A DNA stretch of 8,522 nt from Patescibacteria group bacterium (lineage in GTDB: Bacteria; Patescibacteriota; Saccharimonadia; Saccharimonadales; CAIOMD01), in NCBI GenBank assembly GCA_030917025.1, contig JAUPVN010000061.1, positions 1 through 8,522 of the forward strand, given 5' to 3'. The notes beneath the pieces are model-generated. The model had not been told where the DNA came from. It did not search any database and saw only the letters and a list, made by a program, of their open reading frames with translations. Below are positions 1 to 7,300 of the stretch, one piece after another; position 1 is the stretch's first letter; each line of letters opens with the position of its first letter. A program made the translations under genes and the position numbers.

Positions 1-1
1 A

Positions 2-445
2 GACAAACAGCTAATAGAGCTTCATAAAGACTCTGTAACAATTGATCTACGGGTAGCAAACCTAAAAGAACAAATTCATCAATCGGTAGATAAAATTAGA
101 TTCCTATCATCATCAACAGCAATAAAATACATGGAGGAAGATATAGAAAACATGGAAAAAGAAATTAGTGAACTTACAACCAAAAGAGAGGCAATGGCAC
201 CACAAAAATCTAGTGATATAGAGAAAGTTAGCGCCTACGTCAGATATTTTCTGGAACACCTAGACTCACTACTGTTAAATCACAATAATCCAGTACAACA
301 AGCTAAGTATTTTGGGGTACTATTTAACGAGGCTCCAAGCTATGCAGATATTGAATCTGGAACCCCAGATATTAGCAAAATAAAAGGGGTGAATTCGATC
401 TTTCAATCAAAAACACCCGCTAAAAAGACTTATGGCTGGGGATGA
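2..445 (+). CDS. Serine recombinase, C-terminal part (5' end outside window)
   Basis: The reading frame is open from the window edge, so the ATG at 131 is internal; 147 codons are visible. The tail is rich in Lys and Glu with heptad-like stretches (about residues 1-75 of the visible part), fitting the coiled-coil region that follows the zinc ribbon of large serine recombinases. It then reads YFGVLFNEAPSYADIESGTP followed by a short Ile/Lys stretch, resembling the F-x-x-LF-x-E-x-P-x-Y-x-x-I-x-x-GTP ending I associate with recombinase-family proteins of Patescibacteria. The catalytic N-terminal domain with the active Ser is not in the window, so activity cannot be judged. The last three codons (Gly-Trp-Gly) and the TGA stop lie inside the 3' end of the tRNA-Gln gene on the other strand. 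This suggests the gene sits at the end of an element integrated at that tRNA. Family call is moderately sure; the mobile-element role is inference. Confidence 0.68.
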   Translation, partial: DKQLIELHKDSVTIDLRVANLKEQIHQSVDKIRFLSSSTAIKYMEEDIENMEKEISELTTKREAMAPQKSSDIEKVSAYVRYFLEHLDSLLLNHNNPVQQAKYFGVLFNEAPSYADIESGTPDISKIKGVNSIFQSKTPAKKTYGWG

Positions 446-507
446 GGGATTCGAACCCCCGAATGCTGGAACCAAAATCCAGTGCCTTACCACTTGGCGA
501 ATCCCCA
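433..507 (-). tRNA. tRNA-Gln (anticodon TTG), CCA encoded
   Basis: Read on the minus strand, the gene folds into a full cloverleaf. The acceptor stem is TGGGGAT with ATCCCCA (437-443 and 501-507). The D arm has a GCC/GGC stem and the anticodon stem is CTGGA/TCCAG. The loop is TTTTGGT with anticodon TTG at 473-475, and the T arm has GGGGG/CCCTC around TTCGAAT. The discriminator is G (436) and a CCA tail is encoded at 433-435. The whole gene closely resembles E. coli tRNA-Gln as I recall it, including the weak U1-A72 pair, an identity feature for Gln charging or for the GatCAB amidation route. The 3' end overlaps the stop of the convergent recombinase gene by 13 bases. No hairpin terminator is seen downstream. 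Confidence 0.96.
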
Positions 508-552
508 ATAAGTGTATTGGTTTATATTATTTAAGCCTAGACAGCACTATAA

Positions 553-580
553 ATTATACCTGTTTTTAAGACTTTTTCAA
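553..580 (-). promoter_or_regulatory. Promoter of tRNA-Gln
   Basis: On the minus strand a -35 box TTGAAA (575-580) and a perfect -10 box TATAAT (553-558) are separated by 16 bases. The expected start near 546 gives a leader of about 39 bases before the tRNA, to be removed by RNase P. The -35 lies inside the spacer region of the divergent pyrD promoter. Confidence 0.7.
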
Positions 581-588
581 GATATAAC

Positions 589-597
589 TGATATACT
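589..597 (+). promoter_or_regulatory. Extended -10 promoter of pyrD
   Basis: The sequence TGATATACT is a TGn-extended -10 element. No convincing -35 is present at 16-18 bases upstream. The predicted start near 604 leaves about 5 bases before the ATG at 609, and no Shine-Dalgarno sequence is present, so the pyrD message would be essentially leaderless. Confidence 0.5.
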
Positions 598-608
598 AAT
601 AAACAAGT

Positions 609-1712
609 ATGATAAAACCAATAAGTAAGCTAAGTACTGCAAGCTATAAACATATTGCTAAACCAATTTTATTTAAATTTAGCCCAGAAAACGTTCACGA
701 CGCTACAATAAAATCAGCAAAGTTATCTAGCAAAATACCACCCTTAAAAGGGCTGATTAAAGCAAGCTGGGCCTACCAAAACCCAATTTTAGAACAAACA
801 ATAGATGGCATATTTTATAAAAACCCTATTGGGCTTGCGGCAGGGTGGGATAAAGATGCTCTTGCGGCCCCCCTAATGGCATCTATAGGCTTTGGATTTA
901 CAGAAGTTGGATCTATTACCCAACATTCTTACAAAGGCAACCCAGGTACTAGGCTGTGGCGTTTACCAAAATCTAAAAGTATTATGGTGTATTATGGGCT
1001 TAAAAATGACGGTGTAGATGTTATAACTGAGCGACTGAAAAAGATGAACATTTCTATACCATTAGGCACTAACATTGCCTACACTAACTCTCCAACATGT
1101 AATGACGATAAAAGTGCTATTGCAGATTATGCGTATTCTTTTGAAAAATTAGCAAATATTGGCAATTATTTTACAATTAATATTAGCTGCCCCAACACCT
1201 ATGGTGGCCAGCCATTCAACGACAAAGAACGCTTACATAAACTGTTAACAGTTTTAGATGATATTCCAACAAATAAACCTGTATATATAAAACTTTCACC
1301 AGATATTAGCCAAAAAGAACGGCGCGATATTGCAGATTTAGCTTTTGAGCACCGCGTGCATGGTTTTATATGCGGAAACCTAACAAAAAATAGGCAACTT
1401 GCCCAAATAAAAGATATTAATGTACCAGAGCAGGGCGGTATGAGTGGCAAAATAGTACAAAATTTGTCTGATGAACTTATTGCAGATATGTATAAATACA
1501 GTGGTGGCAAAAAAACAATTATTGGCCTGGGTGGAGTTTCTAATGCCCAAGATGCCTATAAAAAATTTCAGGCAGGCGCGAATTTAGTGCAACTTATAAC
1601 TGGACTTATTTACCAAGGCCCGCAAATTGTTGGCCAAATAAATAATGATTTGGCTGAAATTTTACATAAACAAAAAATTAACAATATAAGATCTATTCTA
1701 AAGAATTACTAA
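609..1712 (+). CDS. pyrD: Dihydroorotate dehydrogenase, class 2 (quinone-type)
   Basis: This enzyme oxidises dihydroorotate to orotate in UMP synthesis with FMN; class 2 enzymes pass electrons to membrane quinone. At 367 residues it has class 2 length. The N-terminal helical segment (about 1-50, with LFKFSPENVH at 21-30) matches the class 2 membrane-association region. Barrel motifs follow in order: NPIGLAAGWDKD (72-83), GLKNDGVD (130-137), INISCPNT (190-197), YIKLSPD (226-232), GNLT (256-259), GGMSGK (276-281), GLGGVS (306-311) and GANLVQLITG (323-332). The catalytic base position, Ser in characterised class 2 enzymes, is Cys194 here, as in class 1. The usual GFNNxG is GLKNDG. The start follows the extended -10 by 11 bases without a ribosome site. 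The 3' end overlaps the convergent hypothetical gene by 20 bases. Family is sure; the electron acceptor is inferred. Confidence 0.93.
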   Translation: MIKPISKLSTASYKHIAKPILFKFSPENVHDATIKSAKLSSKIPPLKGLIKASWAYQNPILEQTIDGIFYKNPIGLAAGWDKDALAAPLMASIGFGFTEVGSITQHSYKGNPGTRLWRLPKSKSIMVYYGLKNDGVDVITERLKKMNISIPLGTNIAYTNSPTCNDDKSAIADYAYSFEKLANIGNYFTINISCPNTYGGQPFNDKERLHKLLTVLDDIPTNKPVYIKLSPDISQKERRDIADLAFEHRVHGFICGNLTKNRQLAQIKDINVPEQGGMSGKIVQNLSDELIADMYKYSGGKKTIIGLGGVSNAQDAYKKFQAGANLVQLITGLIYQGPQIVGQINNDLAEILHKQKINNIRSILKNY

Positions 1713-2058
1713 TGGATCTTTTATGCAAAGTAAAATATTCAAATAACGATGCTGCTTTGCCTAAATAGTCAATTTTTAGTATACCATCTAAATAATTACA
1801 GAATAATCTAAAACTATCCAATTCCAAATCAAAATTATTATCATTTCTGATACCTAAGGCATTAATTTCTTCCTGCGTGAATGGATGGAAAGATAACATA
1901 TATTCTAAATTTTCTAAATTATATATTATTTTATAAAATTCAGCAGACATAATGTTTTTTATATTGTTTGATCCGCAGTGCGTAATTAAATCTCTAGCCA
2001 ATAAAATACGTTCGGGCTTTTGCAAAAAACTTTCCTGGTTACTAAAAACATTTTTCAT
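1693..2058 (-). CDS. Hypothetical protein, 121 residues, downstream of tsaC
   Basis: I do not recognise this protein. It is 121 residues, probably soluble and mostly helical, with alternating aromatic/hydrophobic and acidic residues. There are two Cys (about 28 and 87), no signal peptide, no membrane segment and no metal motif. Its reality is supported by position: its ATG (2056-2058) comes two bases after the TAA stop of the tsaC-like gene, it fills the only gap between that gene and pyrD, and nothing convincing is coded on the opposite strand. It is probably the last gene of the three-gene minus-strand operon and translated by coupling, because no Shine-Dalgarno precedes it. Its 3' end overlaps the end of pyrD by 20 bases. 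A role in tRNA modification cannot be claimed from location alone. Confidence 0.7.
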   Translation of the reverse strand: MKNVFSNQESFLQKPERILLARDLITHCGSNNIKNIMSAEFYKIIYNLENLEYMLSFHPFTQEEINALGIRNDNNFDLELDSFRLFCNYLDGILKIDYLGKAASLFEYFTLHKRSISNSLE

Positions 2059-2060
2059 GA

Positions 2061-2615
2061 TTATCGAATAATATCACCAGATATCATGTTAATTAGGGTA
2101 GAGGGTTTATTATTTTTGACGGTGCCGCCATCTACAATAAAATCTACGCTATCTTTAAATATCTTTTCTGCTTGTATGGCTGATTCTACGGTTGGTTCAC
2201 TCTCTAAATTTGCACTTGGGGCAATCAAGGGGCCGGTTTGTGATAAATAGTCTGTAAGTTGCTCATTTTGGGGCACTCTAAACGCTAGATCTGGTGCGTC
2301 AAGTGTTAGGTAACTAAAATCATTACCAACTATTGGTAATACCAAAGAATATGGCCCAGGCCAATATTGATTAACTTTTTCTTTATACATAATATAATCA
2401 TCTATATTAAACGGCTTTAATTGCTCATAATCTGCAGCCAAAATTATGCATTTTTTTGCCGCACTACGATGTTTAATTTGATAAACACGTTCTACAGCAG
2501 ATATATTAAAAGCGCAAGCTACAAAACCATATATTGTATCTGTTTTTATTATACCAACCCCGCCAGATTTTATAATTTCTACAGAACTTTGCAGATTATC
2601 AAATAACTTATACAT
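2061..2615 (-). CDS. L-threonylcarbamoyladenylate synthase, short TsaC/YrdC type
   Basis: This family makes threonylcarbamoyl-AMP from threonine, bicarbonate and ATP, the first step of the t6A37 modification of ANN-decoding tRNAs in the cytoplasm. The 184 residues correspond to a single YrdC domain without the Sua5 extension. Visible motifs are KTDTIYGF (24-31), the basic K48-H-R50-SAAKK nucleotide-binding segment, WPGPYSLVLP (85-94), FRVP (112-115), PLIAPSAN (129-136), VDGG (161-164) and PSTLI (171-175). Two small departures from the usual pattern are Lys instead of Pro before TDT and SANLESEP instead of SANxSGxP. The start ATG shares one base with the stop of the upstream channel gene (TAATG), so translation is probably coupled; no ribosome site is present. 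The Kae1/TsaD, TsaB and TsaE partners are not in the window. A YciO-type paralogue of unknown function is the main alternative. Confidence 0.88.
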   Translation of the reverse strand: MYKLFDNLQSSVEIIKSGGVGIIKTDTIYGFVACAFNISAVERVYQIKHRSAAKKCIILAADYEQLKPFNIDDYIMYKEKVNQYWPGPYSLVLPIVGNDFSYLTLDAPDLAFRVPQNEQLTDYLSQTGPLIAPSANLESEPTVESAIQAEKIFKDSVDFIVDGGTVKNNKPSTLINMISGDIIR

Positions 2616-3364
2616 TACTTAGGCAATTTAATTTCTATTTTAGATTTTTTATGTTTTTTGCGAGTTATTTTTGGTTTAACAATATCTACAATATCTAAAA
2701 ATGCACTCCTATTAACATCTGCAAAATCTGCTAGTGGTTTAGTGCTTAAGTCAAATTTCATAGCGGCTAGGCGCATAAAAAATGTAACTCCTATCGCAAT
2801 TAATGCCGCTACTTCTGCATTTACTTTTAAACTTGCCGCTAAAAACAAAAATAGCGTAACCCCAACTAATGCTGCCGCCGCATAATATTGCCCCGGAAAG
2901 AATATAACTGGCTCTTTTTTAGTTAGAACATCTCGCAAAACACCACCACCAATAGCACTTGCAAATCCTACCATAACAGCTGCTAAAATACCAAGCCCAG
3001 CATTAATGCTCATTTGCGCGCCTATTACTCCGTATATGCCTAAGCCAAGCGCATCTGCAATAAAAAACATGCCATCAAATTTTTTTACTACGTGATACAA
3101 AAACGAACCAACAACAATAGCAAGCAAAATTGCAATTAAAAAACGGTAATCTTGTAATAATAACGGGGGGCCATCTTGCAAAAATATGCCATCACGGATT
3201 AAACCACCCCCAGCACCAGCCACTATAGCTAAAATAAATACCCCAATAAGATCGTACTTTTTTTTAGTAGCTAATATTACACCTGTAAGCGCAAACAAAA
3301 ATGTTGCCAACAAGTTATATGCAACCGGAAAATCAAATTGTCCTACAAGCTGTGTTTGTTCCAT
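2615..3364 (-). CDS. TRIC/UPF0126-family membrane channel (PF03458)
   Basis: This is an integral membrane protein of 249 residues with about seven hydrophobic segments, from about residue 14 to 200. The family signature appears twice, once in each inverted half: GAGGGLIRDGIF (50-61) and ASAIGGGVLRD (135-145). ADALGLGIYGVIGAQ (103-117) separates the halves. Prokaryotic TRIC proteins form trimeric monovalent-cation channels; the same Pfam family has also been called a glycine transporter from riboswitch association, so the substrate is uncertain. The C-terminal tail is strongly basic (KITRKKHKKSK at 232-242) and predicted cytoplasmic, beyond the usual family core. The gene has its own extended -10 promoter about 12 bases upstream and heads an operon with the tsaC-like gene and the 121-residue gene. 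No ribosome site is visible. The start is chosen by promoter position and by the hydrophilic N-terminus before TM1. Confidence 0.88.
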   Translation of the reverse strand: MEQTQLVGQFDFPVAYNLLATFLFALTGVILATKKKYDLIGVFILAIVAGAGGGLIRDGIFLQDGPPLLLQDYRFLIAILLAIVVGSFLYHVVKKFDGMFFIADALGLGIYGVIGAQMSINAGLGILAAVMVGFASAIGGGVLRDVLTKKEPVIFFPGQYYAAAALVGVTLFLFLAASLKVNAEVAALIAIGVTFFMRLAAMKFDLSTKPLADFADVNRSAFLDIVDIVKPKITRKKHKKSKIEIKLPK

Positions 3365-3376
3365 AAATACTTACGT

Positions 3377-3385
3377 ATTATAGCA
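3377..3385 (-). promoter_or_regulatory. Extended -10 promoter of the TRIC-tsaC-hypothetical operon
   Basis: On the minus strand TGCTATAAT is a perfect -10 with a TGn extension. The -35 region near 3399-3405 is poor (GTTAAA-like). The expected start near 3370 leaves about 6 bases before the ATG at 3364. Confidence 0.6.
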
Positions 3386-3396
3386 AATATATACAA

Positions 3397-3415
3397 ATTT
3401 TAACAGAGTTAAAAT
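3397..3415. repeat. Short inverted repeat between mscS and the TRIC gene
   Basis: ATTTTAAC and GTTAAAAT form a perfect 8-base inverted repeat around a 3-base centre (AGA). It lies just after the mscS stop and over the -35 position of the TRIC promoter. It could be a weak AT-rich terminator hairpin for mscS or an operator. The stem has only one G-C pair and the following T run is short, so neither role is firm. Confidence 0.35.
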
Positions 3416-3417
3416 GC

Positions 3418-4317
3418 TTATTCTAAAGATTTTTCTTGAGAAATAGTTTTGTTAATAGTGTTAACAGCGCGTTCGCTAAAGGGCGTTTCTATACCATTTT
3501 TATCGAACACTTCTTTTAGGCGTGTTCTGTATTCGCTTGCTACTTCCCATTGCTTACCAGGGCGTACTTTTCCGCTTATTCTTACCGTTATATTAGATTC
3601 ATCAAAGGTAACAAGTTGTTGGTACTTTAAAGGAGATAGGATATCGTGTTTCCAACCAGCATCTTCTGCCATATCTCCCCCTAGTTGATCTATAAGTTTT
3701 TTTACTTTGTGTATATTGGCATCATGAGGAATATTTAGCTCAAACATTGCATAAGAATAATCGTATGTTTTATTAATTACGGCCGTTGCTAAATGATGGG
3801 GGATAGTATGCAAAGAGCCCTCTAGATCGCGCAAGACCACGGTACGAAGTGTAATATTTTCTACCTTACCTGTATGTTCTGGGCTAACCTCTATGATGTC
3901 TCCAACTCTATACTGGTCTTCTACTAAAACCATAAATCCGTTATATAGATCCATAATGGCATCTTTAGCAGCAATACCTAAAAATAAACCAATTGCACCA
4001 GCACCGGCAAGCAAAGTTGCGTAATTAACTCCTAGGTGCTCTAAAATAATTAATGTACCAAACGCACATAAACCAAAGTCTGCAATCTGCCTAAAAGCAT
4101 TTGCTAGTGTATCATAGCGTTTTTTATGAGCTTGACGGCCCGCAGCTTTATTACGTTTATATAATATAGAAAAATATCTATTTATAAACAGCCTAACTAC
4201 CCGCTGAACAACATATAGCGCAACAACTATTAATATAATAGAAGCTAGGTTATATAATATTTTTAAATACCAAGTAGAGGGTTCACTAATTACCGCTGCA
4301 AATAAATTACTATACAT
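3418..4317 (-). CDS. MscS-family small-conductance mechanosensitive channel
   Basis: MscS-family channels open under membrane tension and release solutes after hypo-osmotic shock. The 299 residues show TM1 at about 19-46, a basic loop (KRNKAAGRQAHKKR, 54-67), TM2 at about 77-97, and the Gly/Ala-rich pore helix TM3 from about 100 (LLAGAGAIGLFLGIAAKDA, 102-120). The typical beta domain follows: NGFMVLVEDQYRVGD (126-140), then GKVENITLRTVVLRD (150-164) and the TIPH segment (171-174). A C-terminal alpha/beta domain ends with a short polar tail. Three transmembrane helices and this length fit the compact MscS/YkuT-like group rather than the large MscK types. The start is set by a TATAAT box ending 8 bases upstream. 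The gene is divergent from the helicase gene. Ion selectivity and threshold cannot be read from sequence. Confidence 0.93.
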   Translation of the reverse strand: MYSNLFAAVISEPSTWYLKILYNLASIILIVVALYVVQRVVRLFINRYFSILYKRNKAAGRQAHKKRYDTLANAFRQIADFGLCAFGTLIILEHLGVNYATLLAGAGAIGLFLGIAAKDAIMDLYNGFMVLVEDQYRVGDIIEVSPEHTGKVENITLRTVVLRDLEGSLHTIPHHLATAVINKTYDYSYAMFELNIPHDANIHKVKKLIDQLGGDMAEDAGWKHDILSPLKYQQLVTFDESNITVRISGKVRPGKQWEVASEYRTRLKEVFDKNGIETPFSERAVNTINKTISQEKSLE

Positions 4318-4325
4318 ATGCTTAT

Positions 4326-4331
4326 ATTATA
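4326..4331 (-). promoter_or_regulatory. -10 box of mscS-family gene
   Basis: A perfect TATAAT on the minus strand ends 8 bases before the ATG at 4317. The predicted transcript start near 4319 gives a leader of about 2 bases. The -35 region is not recognisable. No Shine-Dalgarno is possible in such a short leader. Confidence 0.5.
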
Positions 4332-4373
4332 TGCTAATTTTGGTGTAAATGGGCGATTTTATAAATTATACCG

Positions 4374-4379
4374 TACAAT
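4374..4379 (+). promoter_or_regulatory. -10 box of helicase-nuclease gene
   Basis: TACAAT ends 9 bases before the ATG at 4389. The predicted start near 4386 gives a leader of about 3 bases, again without a Shine-Dalgarno. No clear -35 is visible. An alternative -10 (TATAAA, 4360-4365) would give a leader of about 17 bases that also lacks a ribosome site. Confidence 0.4.
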
Positions 4380-4388
4380 AAATAACAT

Positions 4389-7300
4389 ATGACACAGCAA
4401 CTATTAAAAGGACTTACTGCAGCACAAACTTTAGCAGTAGAAACAATTGATGGGCCAGTTTTGGTTATTGCTGGTCCTGGCACCGGTAAAACCCAGTTAT
4501 TAGCACAACGCGCTGCCAACATTTTATTAAAAACAGATGTTCAGCCACAAAACATTTTATGTTTAACCTATACAGAGGCAGCTACAAGAAATATGCGTGA
4601 ACGCATGGGCAAGTACATGGGTAAACATGCCTACGATGTTACTATTAGCACCTACCATGGCTTTGGGAGTGAAATCATAAGAGATCACCGCGAATTTTTT
4701 TTAGAACATAATGCCCAGCAACCCATAGATAATTTGCTACAACACCAAATTTTAGAAGAAATTTATCAAACAATAAGTAGCAATAACGCTCTTTGGCGTA
4801 AAGAAACTTATTTAAAAGATGTTTTACATTTTATTGGCGAAGCAAAAAAGGCTGGGCTTATGCCAAAAGATATTAGATCTATTGCAAAAGACAACACTCG
4901 ATCTATAAATAGTCTTAATAAATATACTAAAAAAGATTTGGCATTACTAACCAAAATGTCTAAAAGTTCTATATCATTATTTGAAAAGTTATTTATTGAT
5001 ACAAAATCCTTACCCGCTAGTACTAAAAAATTACCAATAGGTATTACCGGCCTTGATACTCAATTTATAACTGCGTTAGCAGAAGCATACATAGAGGCAG
5101 AGGCCACTAACCGTACCGTGTCTTTAACGGCATTTAAAAACAACTGGTTAACAAAAGATAAAGATGATAAATGGGTAGTTAAGGGCACAAACGAAGTTGC
5201 TAAATTACTTGGTGCAGCCGATATTTACGAACAATACTTAAAAAAGCTTAAAGAAAATAATTTATACGATTATGACGATATGATACTTCTGGCTACAAAA
5301 GCTATAGAAGATCATAGTGAACTCCGTTTTAGCTTACAAGAAAAATATCAATATATTATGTTAGACGAATTTCAGGATACCAACAAAGCTCAGCTAAAGC
5401 TAATAGAATTACTAACAAACAACCCGGTAAACGAGGGTCGCCCAAATATTTTGGCGGTGGGTGATGATGATCAGGCAATATTTAGTTTTCAGGGAGCAGA
5501 AGTAGACAACATGCTACGTTTTTACCAAATGTATAAAAACGTAAATACTATTACTCTTACAGAAAATTGGAGATCGCATCAAAATATTATTGACGCCGCG
5601 CAATACGTTTCTAACCAAATAGAAAAACGTTTACATAGCAAACTAGGGCTTGCTAGTAAAGATCTTTTTGCAAATAACAAATCCCTGCCAGCACAGGCAA
5701 AAATTGAGCAACACCAGTTTATTAGTGACGTTGCAGAACTAGATTGGGTGGCAAAAAAGGTAAAAGAACTAATAGATAAAGGCCAGTCGCCAGAGGGCAT
5801 TGCAATACTAGCACCAAAACATAAATACCTAGAACCATTAGTGCCATTCTTAGAACAAAAAAATATTCCTTTGCACTACGAAAAGCGCGAAAACGTTTTA
5901 GAAGATCAATACATTGCAAGAATTATTAACATGCTAAAACTTATATATTCTTTAAGCAAAAATAACTACCCCAAAGCTAACGAGCTGTGGCCAGAAATTT
6001 TAACTGGCAGTGAGTGGCAAATCCCAACTAGTCAAATTTGGCAACTATCTTGGCAATCTAGCGAAAATAAATATAAAGAAGACGCAACAACAAATTGGCT
6101 ACAACTTATGCTTGCAGAGCCTAGCCTTAAGCCGATTGCATTATTTTTTGCTAAATTAGCAACTATTGCGGGCACAGAAACATTAGAAAAAATGTTAGAT
6201 TATTGCATTGGTATAGAGCCTTTAAAATTAAACGAACCAGATATTACTAGTTTTAGTTCACCATTTTATAAATATTATTTTGAATCTGCCAATGCTAAAA
6301 CACAAACTTTGCAATTTACCCAATTATTATCTCATCTTACAGTATTAAGGCAGCGGCTAAGAGAGCACTCTACCCAAAAAGAAAATATTTTATACTTAAA
6401 AGATGCTTTAGATTTTATAGATTCTTATAATAACGCAGCAGAAAAACTACTTAACACCAGCCCGTACCACACGGCAGCAAATGCCGTTCAGCTTGTTACT
6501 GCATATTCTGCAAAGGGCTTAGAGTTTGATGTTGTGTTTGTTTTAGCAACTTCAGACGATGTTTGGGGTATGAAAGCACGCGGTGCATCATCTAACATTA
6601 CTTTACCAAAAAACCTGCAAACAATCCGTTTTGCCGGCGCCCAAAAAGACGAAAAAAAGCGGCTTTTTTATGTTGCGTTAACCAGAGCAAAACATACCTT
6701 ATACCTTACAAGTTTTACCAAAAATTATGCCGGAAAACCAACCACCGAACTAGAATTTATTAGCCAAACAAAAGATGATAATAATTTTCAAAAAAATATG
6801 CCAAAATTAGTATCAAATTTACATACAGACGATGCATCAACCCCAAACGCTAATACATTGCAAATATTTTGGCAAACTCATCATTACAATAGCTTGGACC
6901 AACCAAATTTAATAGAATTACTAAGACCAAGATTACAAGATTTTCAGTTAAGCGCAACCCACTTAAACAGTTTTACGGATATGGAACTTGGCGGACCTGA
7001 ACAGTTTTTTGTAAATACAATATTGCGTTTTCCTAAAGCACCATCTGCTAACGGAGAATACGGTAGTGCTATACACGAATCTATAGAGGCTATTGCTAAT
7101 ATGCAAAAAAATACAGGTGAACTGCCCGTGTTAGAAGAAATTCAAGAAATTTTTGCTAAAAAACTAAATAAAAAAACACTAAATAAAAATGAGTATACAC
7201 AATACTTAAACAGAGGAGAAAAGGCTTTAGCGGCTTTTATGCAATGGTGGTGGCCAAACTTTAGCATTCAAAATCAGGCAGAGGTTCGCTTTAAGCACGA

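Noticed and set aside
131..133. ATG at 131 as the start of a 104-residue protein
   Set aside because: The same frame stays open to the window edge and the upstream residues continue the charged coiled-coil character, so this is an internal Met of a longer protein.
443..445. Possible recoding of UGA, as in some CPR groups
   Set aside because: The recombinase ends sensibly at this TGA, the other genes end at TAA or TAG, and no conserved frame reads through TGA, so the standard code fits.
1199..1510. Minus-strand open frame of 103 codons inside pyrD
   Set aside because: It is fully covered by the well-conserved pyrD frame and has no family resemblance; Cys- and Ser-rich composition is typical of an antisense shadow.
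2020..2250. Plus-strand open frame across the tsaC/hypothetical junction
   Set aside because: It is antisense to conserved tsaC motifs and has no recognisable domain.
2658..2885. Plus-strand frame opposite the TRIC gene (and a similar one at 3186-3383)
   Set aside because: Both are mirror images of the hydrophobic repeats of the channel gene and have no promoter or ribosome signal.
4334..4522. Minus-strand frame opposite the helicase start
   Set aside because: It is antisense to the Walker A region and the divergent promoter region; no supporting features.
5579..5919. Two minus-strand frames inside the helicase gene
   Set aside because: The overlapping plus frame is intact with all helicase motifs; these are chance frames.
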